In this document: positions 1-8,944 of the stretch, piece by piece
Position numbering within the stretch: position 1 is the first letter of the stretch
How the letters are laid out: every line of letters starts with the position of its first letter
Assembly (NCBI RefSeq): GCF_002087295.1
Contig: NZ_MWVI01000076.1
Location: 1-64,000 of the forward strand
Direction of reading: 5' to 3'
DNA length: 64,000 nucleotides
Source: Vreelandella lionensis
GTDB lineage: Bacteria > Pseudomonadota > Gammaproteobacteria > Pseudomonadales > Halomonadaceae
The notes under the pieces: generated by a model
The model's database searches: none
Told to the model about the DNA's origin: nothing
What the model saw: only the letters and a program-made list of their open reading frames with translations
Position numbers and translations under genes: made by a program

Positions 1-65
1 TATATTAAAACCATGAATTGTCGCTATAGAGGGAAGCTACTGCTGAGGCGATCCACAAAAAACAT

Positions 66-92
66 AAAAAAGCCCCGGTGCGTAGCCGGGGC
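66..92 (-). terminator. Rho-independent terminator after siderophore receptor gene
   Basis: A 7-bp GC stem (GCCCCGG/CCGGGGC) with a 7-nt loop is followed, on the minus strand, by six T residues. It lies about 45 bases past the stop codon of the TonB receptor gene, so it should end that transcript. Confidence 0.8.
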
Positions 93-138
93 AGCAAGTG
101 AGCATTGAAACAGTAAGTGAAACTACATGGGCGTCTGT

Positions 139-2268
139 TTAGAACTCATAGCGAGCAGAGAGCCACAGGCGGCGACCCTCTTCGCTGTTGGCGTAAACGT
201 TGCCGAAGCTGGTGCCATCGCCGTAGGCGCGGTAGTCGACAAAGTCTTTATCAAATAAGTTGTAGAGGGTGGCGCTGACGTTAAATTGGTCGGTAAACGC
301 GTAACTGCCGCCTAGGTGAAACAGCGAGTAGGCTTTGAAATCCCCCAGGTCAGCGAAGGAGGGCGCGCCCCTAACACGTTCACGGTTGCGATAGCGCTCG
401 CTGCGGTACTCGGCAGAGAGCCAAGTATCTAGCTTCGTTGTCGCCTGCCAACGCAGCGTGGCGTTCAGCGCGTGTTCGGGCGTATCAGTTAGCGGTTCGC
501 CACGGTTATTGCCGCTTTTCTGCTCGCTATCGGTGTAGGTGTAATTAGCGGATAAGCGCCAATCTGGTGTGAATTGATAGCTGGTGGAGAGCTCTACCCC
601 CTGAGTCGCCGCTTCATCGATATTCACGTCCTGGCTATACACGCCATCCGGGATAAGCGGGTCGTTTTCAATCAGGATATCGTTGCCGCTGGCAATTTTA
701 TCGTCGAACTGGTTGTAGAACAGCGTCGCGCTGGCGGTAAAGCCTGTTTGACTATCGTAGTTCGCGCCGATTTCGCTGCTGGTGCTGGTTTCCGGCTCAA
801 GGTCCGGGTTGCCGATCGTCAGGATCGTGCCCTGGCCGGTCACCCCGTTAATACCCTAGTGAAGGTCATTCAGGGACGGGGTCTTGTAGCCACGGCTCAC
901 ACCGCCTTTTAATGTCCAGTTCGGCGTGGTGTTCCAGACTAAATAGCTGCGGGGGGTGAACTGGCTGCCAAACGCATCGTGATGGTCGTAGCGGCCGCCC
1001 AGCGTCAGCGCGAGATCATCACGCAGCATCCACTCGTCTTCCGCAAAGAGCGACCAGGTGGATTGCTCGAAAGTCTCATTGGCCAAGCCATCATCCAACT
1101 CAGCATCCCACCACTGTAGGCCAACGGTGGTCATGTGGTTACCCAGCGGCATAATAAACTTGCTATCCAGTACCGTATTGACGGTTTCCAGCTTACGCGG
1201 GGCACCGCCAATAATGCTGGGGAAGCCCTCATAGGCAACACCCTCTTCTCCGGGAATGGTGCGGCCGGTGGTTTCCGTGGTGTTACGCATCAGGCTCGAT
1301 TCCAGCGTGCCAGAGGCAAAGCGCCCAGTATGGCCGATAGCCACTTGTTCCCGCTCGAAACGTAGCTCGTCGGCATAGCCGTTTGCCACGCCAGGGTTGG
1401 GCGCACAGCTGCGGGTGCGGCCGTCCAACGTACCGAGTTGGCACTCGTCGTTGTTGTAGCGCTGGCGGTTCACCTCCCCATCCAGCCAAAGGTCGTGGCT
1501 GTCGTTAGGCGTCCAGGGTAGTTTGCCGCCCAGGTTGTACACATCGCCCTCTACCGGGCTAGGGCCGCGCTGGCTCACCTCAACCGGGTTGCCGTTAGCG
1601 TCGGTGTAGACAAGCTCTGATGCGTCACGCTCATAAAAACGCCCGCGCAGTTGAACGCCCAGCGTGTCCTCTACCAGCGGGCCGCTGGTGTAGAGATTGA
1701 ATTCACGGCGGTCGCCAAAGTCACGATCTTCCTTAAAAGGACTCTCGACGCCGACAGAGCCAACCCACTCGCGATCTACTCGGCGGGTAATAATGTTGAT
1801 CACGCCGCCCCTGGCATCAGAGCCATGCAGTGTCGACATCGGCCCGCGAATTACCTCAATACGTTCAATGCTGGAAACCGGCGGGAAGAAGCTGGTCGAG
1901 GTTTCACCAAAACCGTTAGGCGTGACGCTTCCAGCCGCATTTTGGCGGCGGCCATCAATCAGGATCAGCGTGTAGTCGCTGGGCATACCGCGAATGCTGA
2001 TATTGCTGCCGCCGGTTTTGCCCACCGAACCGCCGACATCTACCCCTTCTACATTACGCAGTGCATCAGCCACGCTGGTAATGCGTTCGCGCTGAAGCTC
2101 TTCTCTGGAAATAACCGAGATACTCGCCGGAGCATCCACCATTGCCTGCTCAAACCCACTGGCAGAGACAACAATGTTATCCAGTTGCGTTGATTCTTGC
2201 GCATTAGCCGCCGCAGTAACGCTAAGCGCGATGGCACTGGCGAGGGCGGTGCGAGTAAAGCGTGGCAT
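139..2268 (-). CDS. TonB-dependent siderophore receptor (in-frame TAG in this sequence)
   Basis: Outer-membrane beta-barrel receptor, about 709 codons, probably for a catecholate-type ferric siderophore (FepA/IrgA style). It starts at ATG 2268 behind AGGGGAT and has a signal peptide ending near ANA|QES. The plug domain shows the SIRGMPSDYTLILIDGR and ERIEVIRGPMS segments; the C terminus ends in the aromatic residue (YEF) expected of a barrel. The upstream extension to 2484 is unlikely because it runs through the promoter region. At 856-858 an amber codon interrupts the frame after SLNDLH, and the same frame continues as GINGVTGQG into the rest of the barrel. This is either a point mutation or a base error. 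It is divergent from a siderophore binding-protein gene, which supports iron uptake. The substrate is inferred, not seen. Confidence 0.88.
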
Positions 2269-2299
2269 GGCGATCCCCTGATATGAGTATTGTTTGCTA

Positions 2300-2317
2300 A
2301 TTAAGCTGATTATCAAA
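2300..2317 (-). promoter_or_regulatory. Possible Fur site upstream of receptor gene
   Basis: On the minus strand TTTGATAATCAGCTTAAT resembles part of the Fur consensus (GATAATGATAATCATTATC) and lies 30-50 bases upstream of the receptor start. The match is partial; the iron-uptake context raises its likelihood. Confidence 0.35.
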
Positions 2318-2460
2318 TGAGTTGCGGATTCTAAGAAGAAAAGTTCCCACTTGCGAGATGGTTTGATCGAACATGGTGTTGCTGTTAATGGAACAGTGCC
2401 GGATGGGGAGCGCTTGCCTATAAAGGTTGTTAGTCCGCTAGCTAATATGGGCAGCCTAAC

Positions 2461-2477
2461 GTTGCAGTAACTGCAAC
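2461..2477. promoter_or_regulatory. Perfect 8-1-8 palindrome in divergent iron-uptake promoter region
   Basis: GTTGCAGT-A-ACTGCAAC is an exact inverted repeat between the receptor and binding-protein genes, just upstream of the Fur-like site. It lacks a T tract and is not a terminator. It could be an operator for a local regulator; no regulator gene is adjacent. Confidence 0.35.
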
Positions 2478-2510
2478 ACCGCATTCGATGTAATAGGAGT
2501 GCAAGTGTTT

Positions 2511-2528
2511 TTGAGAATCGTTACTATT
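2511..2528 (+). promoter_or_regulatory. Likely Fur box upstream of siderophore binding protein
   Basis: TTGAGAATCGTTACTATT closely resembles Fur boxes of the TGAGAATCATTATCATT form and ends about 30 bases before the ATG at 2558, where a Fur repressor would block transcription. Confidence 0.55.
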
Positions 2529-2557
2529 GGATTAACGGTTAATCAGGAGAGGCTCAC

Positions 2558-3493
2558 ATGCGACACACGTTACTGCAGCGCGGTTTACTGGGAATGTTGA
2601 TGGGCGGCTTGCTGGTGGGCACCGCCCAAGCGCGCACGCTGGAGACGGCTTACGGCAACGTTGAGGTTGGTGATCACCCAGAGCGGGTAGTCACCCTAAA
2701 TGAAGGTGCGCTGGATGCCGCGCTGGCGGCGGGCGTGACCCCGGTAGGGGCGGTAACCACCCGTGGCGGCGACAACGTGGCAGAGTACGTGACCGACTAC
2801 CTCAGTGCGAACGAGCTCGAACACCCTGAAATTGTGGGCGTCGTGCGGGAAATTAATATTGAAGCAGTGCTGGCCCAGCAGCCGGACCTGATTCTAGCCG
2901 CAGCACAGCTTCCGGAGGAGCAGTACCAACTGCTATCGCAAATTGCTCCCACTGTGGTGCCCCACACGCAACCGCTAGCGGCCGATAACTGGGAAGCCGA
3001 AGCGCGCTTATTCGGCCAGGCTTTGAACCAGGAAGAGGCCATTGAGGAAGCGATCAGCGCCGTCGATCAGCGGGTCGACGCTATGTCAGACGCAGTAGCT
3101 GACGCCGACGTGGGCATCAACGCCTATCTGGTGCGCTGGATGCCTGGCGGCCCCATGGTAATGTCGGAAAACCTGACTGCCACCGGCCTGTTAGAGCGCG
3201 TCGGCCTGGATGTGCAAGGCGGCGAGCTGATCGGTGAACGGGGCGTGCACAGCGACGTATTAAGCCTTGAAAACCTCTCTCAGGTAGACGGCGACTGGCT
3301 GTTTTTGGCCACGCTAAATGATGACGGCCAAGCCGCCCTAGATAGCGCCAAACAGAGCCCCGCCTTCAACCGCTTGAACGTGGTACAGAACGAACGAGTG
3401 GTGCCGGTCAACGGCCAGCTCTGGAGCAGTGCCAACGGCCCGCTGGCGGCCCAGGCGATTCTGGATGACATCGAGAATGCGTTATTGCCGTGA
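2558..3493 (+). CDS. Iron-siderophore ABC transporter, periplasmic binding protein
   Basis: 311-residue FecB/FepB-type substrate-binding protein that would carry a ferric siderophore from the outer-membrane receptor to an inner-membrane permease. A signal peptide covers about residues 1-25 (cleavage after TAQA). The helical-backbone binding fold is shown by the PERVVTLNEGALDAALAAG, INIEAVLAQQPDLILAA and SPAFNRLNVVQNERVVPV-like segments typical of peripla_BP_2. The start has AGGAGAGG at good spacing. It overlaps the next gene by one base and lies behind a Fur-like site, so iron repression is expected. No frame break is seen. Confidence 0.88.
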   Translation: MRHTLLQRGLLGMLMGGLLVGTAQARTLETAYGNVEVGDHPERVVTLNEGALDAALAAGVTPVGAVTTRGGDNVAEYVTDYLSANELEHPEIVGVVREINIEAVLAQQPDLILAAAQLPEEQYQLLSQIAPTVVPHTQPLAADNWEAEARLFGQALNQEEAIEEAISAVDQRVDAMSDAVADADVGINAYLVRWMPGGPMVMSENLTATGLLERVGLDVQGGELIGERGVHSDVLSLENLSQVDGDWLFLATLNDDGQAALDSAKQSPAFNRLNVVQNERVVPVNGQLWSSANGPLAAQAILDDIENALLP

Positions 3494-4517
3494 TGCTACT
3501 TACCAAGGCTGGAAGTAGCGCCAGGTGGCGCTGCTCATCCCGACACTGGATGCTGATTCTGCTCACCGCCCTTGTGGCGGTGAGCGTCGTTAGTTTGTTG
3601 ATAGGCGCAGGCAGCGTTGGCCCCCGCCAAGTGTTTGGGCTGCTAAGCGGGAGTGTTCCCGCCGAAGCGCGCTTTAGCGTCTGGGAGCTGCGCGCCCCCC
3701 GCACGCTAATGGTATTGCCGTTGGCGTGGCGCTGGGCGTAGCGGGGGCGCGGCGGCAAGCCGTTTCCCGCAACCCGCTGGCCGAGCCGGGCTTGTTGGGC
3801 GTGAGCGCAGGCGCTGCGTTTGCTGTTTCCCTGGCGCTGGTGTTAGGGGCCAGCGCGGCCACTTTACGCATTCCCGTGGCCCAGTTAGGGGCGCTGATCG
3901 GCTGCGTGTGCGTGCTCGGCGTGGCGCGGCTGCGCGGTGTGGGGAGCGACCCGGTGCGCTTAGTGTTAGCGGGGGCAGCGTTTTCCGGGCTGCTCGGTTC
4001 GCTCCGCGCACGGATGCTGCTCTACGACCAGCGCGCCGCCGATGAGATTCGCTTTTGGGTGGTGGGCAGCTTGGCGGGTAGGCGGCTAGACGAATTATGG
4101 GCCGTGCTGCCCAGCCTGCTGGTAGCAGGAGTGGGCGTTGTATTGATTGCCCGGCCGCTGGCCGCGCTGGCGCTAGGGGAGCGGGCCGCCAGCGGTTTAG
4201 GGCACCACCCTGGGCTGATTCGCTGGCTGGCGGTGGGCTGCGTGGCGCTATTAGTCGGCGCGGCCACCGCTATTGCCGGGCCGATTGCGTTTGTGGGGCT
4301 GGTAGTGCCTTTTGTGGCGCGGGCCATCGCCGGGCCGGATATTCGCCGCACGCTCTGGTTCTGCCTGCCCGTCGGCCCACTGATCGTGCTTACCGCCGAT
4401 ATTATCTCCCGTGTCGTCGTTGCTCCCTCCGAGCTGCCCTTGGGCGTGCTCACCGCGCTATGCGGCGCGCCGGTGCTGATTGCGGTGGTGCGGGCCAAGG
4501 GCCTGCCGATGCTCTAA
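3493..4517 (+). CDS. FecCD-family siderophore permease (frameshifted)
   Basis: Inner-membrane permease of an iron-siderophore ABC importer (BtuC/FecCD family), about 341 residues if repaired. The stop of the preceding gene overlaps this ATG (TGATG). The first frame encodes the N-terminal membrane helix and ends at LRAPRTLMV; the next frame resumes with VALGVAGA, then RNPLAEPGLLGVSAGAAFAV, the family signature. Inserting one base near 3711-3716 restores VIAVGVALGVAGA. The C terminus has the GLVVPFVAR and cytoplasmic coupling segments. Within the signature, ARRQAV replaces the usual ALLQ/G, which may reflect further base errors. No ATPase gene follows, so the importer as seen is incomplete. Confidence 0.82.
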
Positions 4518-4543
4518 CGCACTCTCTTTGGTTATCTGATGCT

Positions 4544-5599
4544 ATGAAAATGACGGCAAAACAGTCGATGAGCGGTGTGGTACTGCCCCGCACATCCACC
4601 GCTTATCAAGAAGAGCCGAGCGCCCAGGCGGTGGCTGCCCCGCAGGGCTACTGGCGCGCTGCGCTGCCCCGTTATGGGGTGAGCGTGCTGCTGGAAAAGC
4701 GCGCTGTGGCGGTGAATATCGGGTTGAGTGCCGCACTGATGGCCGCTTGCGTGATCAAAAGCCGGAATCACTTTCCCGAACAAGTGATATATGACTGTGC
4801 GGACTCTATCCTCTATCTCGTTCGTGAGGATCGTAAAGCGCTGCTATATGCACTTACTTTCCTTCACAATGAGCCAGAGTGGGTTAGGCATGCTGTGCGT
4901 GTTGCCGCGCAAATGGCAGATATTATGCTTATTCGCGATGCTCACTCTACCCAAGTACGAGAGGTGATGGTAGGCACGCTATTGCACACTATGGGTAAGC
5001 CTTTGTTAGTGAGCGAGGAACTGCCATCGCTTAAGTCTAATATGACACCTCGACAGAAAACGTTACTAAAGCAGCATCCAAATGTTTTATGGGATAAACT
5101 TGTATCATTGAACTGGAAACCTAGCCCAGTATGTAAAGATATACTATTAAATGCCAATGAGCGATTAGATGGCTCGGGTTACCCCTCGGGATTGAAAGGC
5201 CCTCAATTATCTGAAAACGTGATTTTACTGTCAGTAATAAAAATAATTAATAAGCTTACCTATGAACGTAATGGAATAAAGCCACGTACCCCTCTTGATG
5301 CTTATCGTTTAGTAAGTGATAGCTATCAGAGCTATGATAAGGCAACATTGGTTGAATTTATGCAGTGTTATGGACTTTATCCTATCGGGAGTCTGGCTAA
5401 GTTTTCCGGTTGTTTTTTGGCTTGGATTATTGATATTGACAGTAAAGGAATGCCAGTTAAGGTGAACGTAGTGAAGAATCTTGCCTTTATGGATACCAAT
5501 ATTGATAGCATTTTGGATGCAGGGGACTTTTCCCAGATAGGAAGGTTAGAAGGCGTTGTTGATCCTAATGATTATGTTGTAAAATTTCTTAAGTTATGA
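4544..5599 (+). pseudogene. Chimeric ORF: N-terminus of second FecCD permease joined to degenerate HD-GYP protein
   Basis: The first ~71 codons (4544-4756) look like the start of a second siderophore permease: a GC-rich soluble leader, then LLEKRAVAVNIGLSAALMAACVI, the first membrane helix. At about 4755 the reading frame continues without a stop into an AT-rich segment of different character. That segment is an HD-GYP domain: LLHTMGKPLL in place of LLHDIGK, then QHP, then NANERLDGSGYPSGL in place of HHERxDGSGYP. The catalytic Asp of HD and the HH pair are missing, so c-di-GMP hydrolysis is unlikely. The rest of the permease and the expected ATPase gene are absent. The join falls at TGATCA. 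I infer a deletion/rearrangement or a mis-assembly, not a functional fusion. A terminator follows directly. Confidence 0.7.
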
Positions 5600-5604
5600 T
5601 TTCT

Positions 5605-5635
5605 AAACCGCCCTGGCTATTCAGGGCGGTTTTTT
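5605..5635 (+). terminator. Rho-independent terminator after HD-GYP segment
   Basis: A 9-bp stem ACCGCCCTG/CAGGGCGGT with loop GCTATT is followed by a run of six T. It sits immediately after the stop codon of the chimeric ORF. Confidence 0.9.
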
Positions 5636-5656
5636 AGGTAATTCATTGTAGTCTGG

Positions 5657-5683
5657 ATAATATTGCCTCAGAGGCAATATTAT
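5657..5683. repeat. 13-bp perfect inverted repeat between HD-GYP segment and MCP gene
   Basis: ATAATATTGCCTC and GAGGCAATATTAT flank a single A. It lies about 25 bases past the end of the minus-strand chemoreceptor gene, so it could act as its terminator, although the T tract is broken (TTATCC). Confidence 0.5.
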
Positions 5684-5708
5684 TGTTTAGAAGTAAGCAG
5701 TTGGCTCA

Positions 5709-7370
5709 TTAAAACTCCTCCCAGCTCGGCTCCTCGCTATCTTTTACCAGTTTGTGCCCAAGACTGTGCTTTTGGACAGGCAGTGAGTGAGCAGCCGTAA
5801 AGGGCTTGGGTGCTGTGGTGGGCTGCGCTACATTTAATTTGAACGTGGCGATTAAATCTGCGAGGCGGTTCGCTTCATCTTGCAGAGAAGCCGCTGCGGT
5901 ACTGGTTTCTGAAACTAAAGAGACATTCTGCTGAGTCGCAGAGTCCATTTGCGTAATAGCCGTCGTTACCTGGTTGATACCGCTTTCTTGCTCATTAACC
6001 GCCAAGGCGATCTCTTTCATTAGCTCGGAGACTTGCTGCACTGCCGCGTCAGTGCTTTCCATTCCTTCACCGCTAAGCTCTGACTGCCGAGTGCCCTCCT
6101 TAATACGTGTAGCGATGCCATCAATAATACTGCGAATTTGCCCGGATGATTCGGACGTTTTCGTGGCCAGTTTACGAACTTCTCCCGCGACGACCGCAAA
6201 ACCCCGTCCGTGTTCACCGGCGCGGGCGGCTTCAACGGATGCGTTCAGTGCCAAAATATTGGTTTGAAACGCAATTCTTTCAATCACCCGGATAATATCT
6301 TGGACGCGCTGAGAGTGCTCCTCCATATCTTTCATGAGTGCGGTGGTTTGCTCTACCTCTTTGCGTGCATCACTGGCTTTTGATGAAGCAGTAGAGGTTA
6401 ATTCGCTGGCAGTGCTGGCGGTTTGGTTATTATGGGTAACCGTTGAGGACATCTCCTCCATGCTAGAGGCGGTTTCTTGCAGTGCGCTGGCCTGCTCTTC
6501 GGTACGAGAAGCTAGGTCTTCGCTGCCGCTAGCGATTTCACGGGCGCTGTGAGCCACCATTTGGCTCGTTTGGTTTAGCGTTTCCATCATATCGGTAAGC
6601 TTAATCTGCATCGCTTGCATGGCTTGATACAGCTTACCGATTTCGTTGCGACCTTCATCTTCAATATGGCTGGTCAGGTCCCCTTGTGAAATATTCTCGC
6701 AGATGGTGACTGCACGGCTAAGCGGCGACACTATGAACCGGCGTAAACCAATCTGTAGGCCTACAAACAGCAGCAGTGAGACAACCAACACCGTGGCGAC
6801 TGTCCAAATGATGCGCTGATTAGCGGTGTTAGCTTCACTCTGCATCTCATCTGCCAGGTCTTCAGCAAAGAGGGCAAATTCACGCGTAGCATCGGTGAGA
6901 GAGCCGGCTTCTACGTCAAGGCGCTGCTCTTGTTCAGCGATTTGAATAGGATCGCCCTCTGCTAGTGCTTGAATGACGGCCGGTGTTACTAACTCCTGGA
7001 AGCTATTGACGACTTCTATGTAGTACGGGTAGCGTTCCTGCCCTTCGGTCACATCGTAGCCGCTTAGTTCATCGAAGCGTTCTATTGCTCGCTCTAAGCT
7101 GCGCCGAGCTTGCTCCAAGGGAATATACGTATCAGAGTTGGTTTTGCTGCTGTATTCAACAAACCTTGCCATGCGCAGCCGCAGTTCCATCAGGTTCACT
7201 TCCATGCGGTTGGCTGCGGCAACTTGATCGGCGCTTAGCTCAGATATTTCATTAATATCGCTCAAGCTGTTGCGGGCAGCTGAAATGGCGAGAGTCCCAA
7301 TGGCTAATACCATCACGATAAGCAGCGCCATGGCGGCAGTTAGGCTATGTTGGATGCGGATGTTTTTCAT
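5709..7370 (-). CDS. Methyl-accepting chemotaxis protein
   Basis: 553-residue transmembrane chemoreceptor of the Tsr/Tar architecture. Membrane helix 1 is about residues 12-32, a four-helix-bundle periplasmic sensor about 33-187, membrane helix 2 about 188-210, and a HAMP domain about 211-265. The cytoplasmic signalling domain carries the highly conserved hairpin tip (FQTNILALNASVEAARAG, then GRGFAVVAGEVR). The protein ends in SWEEF, matching the xWxxF pentapeptide that tethers CheR/CheB, which implies a major, high-abundance type receptor. It would signal through CheW/CheA, not encoded here. The ligand is unknown. Its codon use is less GC-rich than the flanking operons, and it sits with the HD-GYP segment in the low-GC block. 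Confidence 0.93.
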   Translation of the reverse strand: MKNIRIQHSLTAAMALLIVMVLAIGTLAISAARNSLSDINEISELSADQVAAANRMEVNLMELRLRMARFVEYSSKTNSDTYIPLEQARRSLERAIERFDELSGYDVTEGQERYPYYIEVVNSFQELVTPAVIQALAEGDPIQIAEQEQRLDVEAGSLTDATREFALFAEDLADEMQSEANTANQRIIWTVATVLVVSLLLFVGLQIGLRRFIVSPLSRAVTICENISQGDLTSHIEDEGRNEIGKLYQAMQAMQIKLTDMMETLNQTSQMVAHSAREIASGSEDLASRTEEQASALQETASSMEEMSSTVTHNNQTASTASELTSTASSKASDARKEVEQTTALMKDMEEHSQRVQDIIRVIERIAFQTNILALNASVEAARAGEHGRGFAVVAGEVRKLATKTSESSGQIRSIIDGIATRIKEGTRQSELSGEGMESTDAAVQQVSELMKEIALAVNEQESGINQVTTAITQMDSATQQNVSLVSETSTAAASLQDEANRLADLIATFKLNVAQPTTAPKPFTAAHSLPVQKHSLGHKLVKDSEEPSWEEF

Positions 7371-7770
7371 GTTCCCTCTGGGTAATGGTTGAGTAGAGTT
7401 CGTTGAGACTCATACCACCGTAGGTGATGGAGGCAGTCCCACTGGAGCCGAGGCTAGTAGTTCAATTTTTATAAGTTGCTTGAGTACGCTGGACTTTATA
7501 TATAAAGTGCGCAGTTATTAATAATAATTAATTTCGTTGCTTTCGATTGAAAATTGTAATGCTAGCGTATGACAATGTCTTGTTACTAATATTCTTTTTT
7601 GTGAAGACAACCAGAAAAATTGATAGGTTTGAATGAAATATCAAAGAGATTTTTTCTTTGTTTAATTTAAATGACTGTTTTGTTTATTTTTTTGTTTTTG
7701 AGTAATTTTTTATAATTTTTGAGTTAAGCTTATTGGTTGATGCCATTAGTGATTTCTCAATAAGTTTGCA
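7371..7770. other. AT-rich intergenic region
   Basis: About 400 bases between the chemoreceptor start and the end of eutR, rich in A/T from about 7480 on with T-rich stretches near 7640-7720. No credible ORF, tRNA or terminator was seen. The 110 bases next to the chemoreceptor probably hold its promoter; TAAAGTCC followed eleven bases later by a GC-containing -10-like stretch is a weak sigma-28-type candidate only. Confidence 0.5.
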
Positions 7771-8732
7771 TTAATGGTTGTGATCGTTTTGCATTGTTGT
7801 ATATAGCGTCTGCGAATGGCACTCACCAAACTGCCGCTTATAGTCGTGGGCGAACTGCCCTAAATGCCAAAATCCCCAATACGTCGCAATCTCGGTCACT
7901 GTTTGTGGCGGTTCAGCTGCGCGCAGGGAGCGCCGCCCTCGGTTAAGGCGCGTCAGCCTTAAAAACTGCAATGGGCTGATCCCTAAAATCGTCGTAAAGC
8001 TATATTGCAGCGTGCGTCGGCTCACATGGGTCAGTTCACACAGCGCGTCCATGGTGATGGGGGCGTCTACATGCGCGTCGACGTACTGCTTGACCCGGTC
8101 GGCCACGGCTTTGCGATGCGCGTAGCTGGGAGGCAGCTCGCCACAGGGCTGTTGGGCATCTAATAGCTCCAGCAGGCCGGTTAAAAGAATATCCTGATGC
8201 AGCTTTTCAGCAATGGCTCCCTGCTGTTGGCCTAACAGCCGCTCCAATAGAAACAGTAGGGCGCGCAGCGTGGCAGGGTTCACATGACGGCGGGGCACGG
8301 TCATCCACTGCTCATCCAGCGTTATGCCCTGGCGTTCGGCAGCGGCGTGTAATGCCGGTAGACGTATCACCAGCCCTAAATATCGAAGGCTTCCGGGGTC
8401 ACCAATTCAAAATCGCGCCCGCCGGGGCGGCACATCACTTGCTGCGCGTCGAGCGGCTGCCCATTGATACGCGAGCCCGCTGGTCGGGTTGGAATGCCCA
8501 GCCATAAAGAGTTCTCCCACGCCCGGCAATACTGACGCAGCGCCTGGGCGGTGTGCTCTTTGAAGACCTGGATGGCAGGCAACGCAATTTCATCCAGCCG
8601 CCCATAAAACCGCCCAGGCGTGAGCTGATCATACTGCTGCTGCCAGTGGGTGAGGTTTTGCGCATGCTCGTCAGCATCAAACGCTTCTTGAATGCACTTT
8701 TTTGGTGCGCTTTGGGTAGGCGTCAAGGTCAT
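7771..8732 (-). CDS. eutR: EutR-like AraC-family regulator of ethanolamine genes (frameshifted)
   Basis: About 320 residues when repaired. The N-terminal half resembles E. coli EutR (WQQQYDQLTPGRFYG, IQVFKEHTAQALRQ, CRPGGRDFELVTP), and the C-terminal half carries the AraC helix-turn-helix pair (LCELTHVSRRTLQYSF, then YWGFWHLGQFAHDYKRQFG), also EutR-like. The ATG at 8732 is preferred over upstream GTG 8768 because AGGAG lies eight bases before it. A missing base at about 8378 breaks the frame (FDI then stop; the other frame continues GLVIRLPAL). It is divergent from eutB, so it most likely activates eutBC and the permease in response to ethanolamine and adenosylcobalamin, as EutR does. Confidence 0.85.
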
Positions 8733-8836
8733 CACCAGCTCCTGACAGCGTGAATCAACCGCGTCCACGCCTTGTTGTTGTTATTAACCAGCTGTTTCTT
8801 ATTGGTTTTTATAGCCTTGGTGTGTTTTGCCAAATC

Positions 8837-8921
8837 TCGATACTCCCCGTTAAGTGATAGCGCTATTGTGAGAACAAGCAAGTTTTGTTCCTCAACGCGC
8901 ATACCGTGCCTTGAGTATCGA
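8837..8921. promoter_or_regulatory. Nested inverted repeats in eutR-eutB intergenic region
   Basis: TCGATACTC (8837-8845) is exactly inverted as GAGTATCGA (8913-8921). Between them lie the palindrome ATAGCGCTAT (8857-8866) and the inverted pair GAACAA/TTGTTC (8872-8890). Their placement upstream of eutB suggests operator sites, perhaps for EutR, but no EutR site consensus was applied. Confidence 0.35.
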
Positions 8922-8944
8922 ACAGGTAAGAGAAGGGAAGGCCT

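Noticed and set aside
2321..2470. 49-codon plus-strand open frame with protein-like composition between receptor and binding-protein genes
   Set aside because: No start codon or ribosome site, it overlaps the divergent promoter, and no family is recognisable.
2269..2484. N-terminal extension of the siderophore receptor
   Set aside because: ATG 2268 has a ribosome site and a proper signal peptide; the extension would cross the promoter.
4097..4543. Upstream continuation of the chimeric frame inside the permease gene
   Set aside because: It is an alternate-frame shadow of the FecCD permease; its composition is Arg/Gly/Ala-rich noise.
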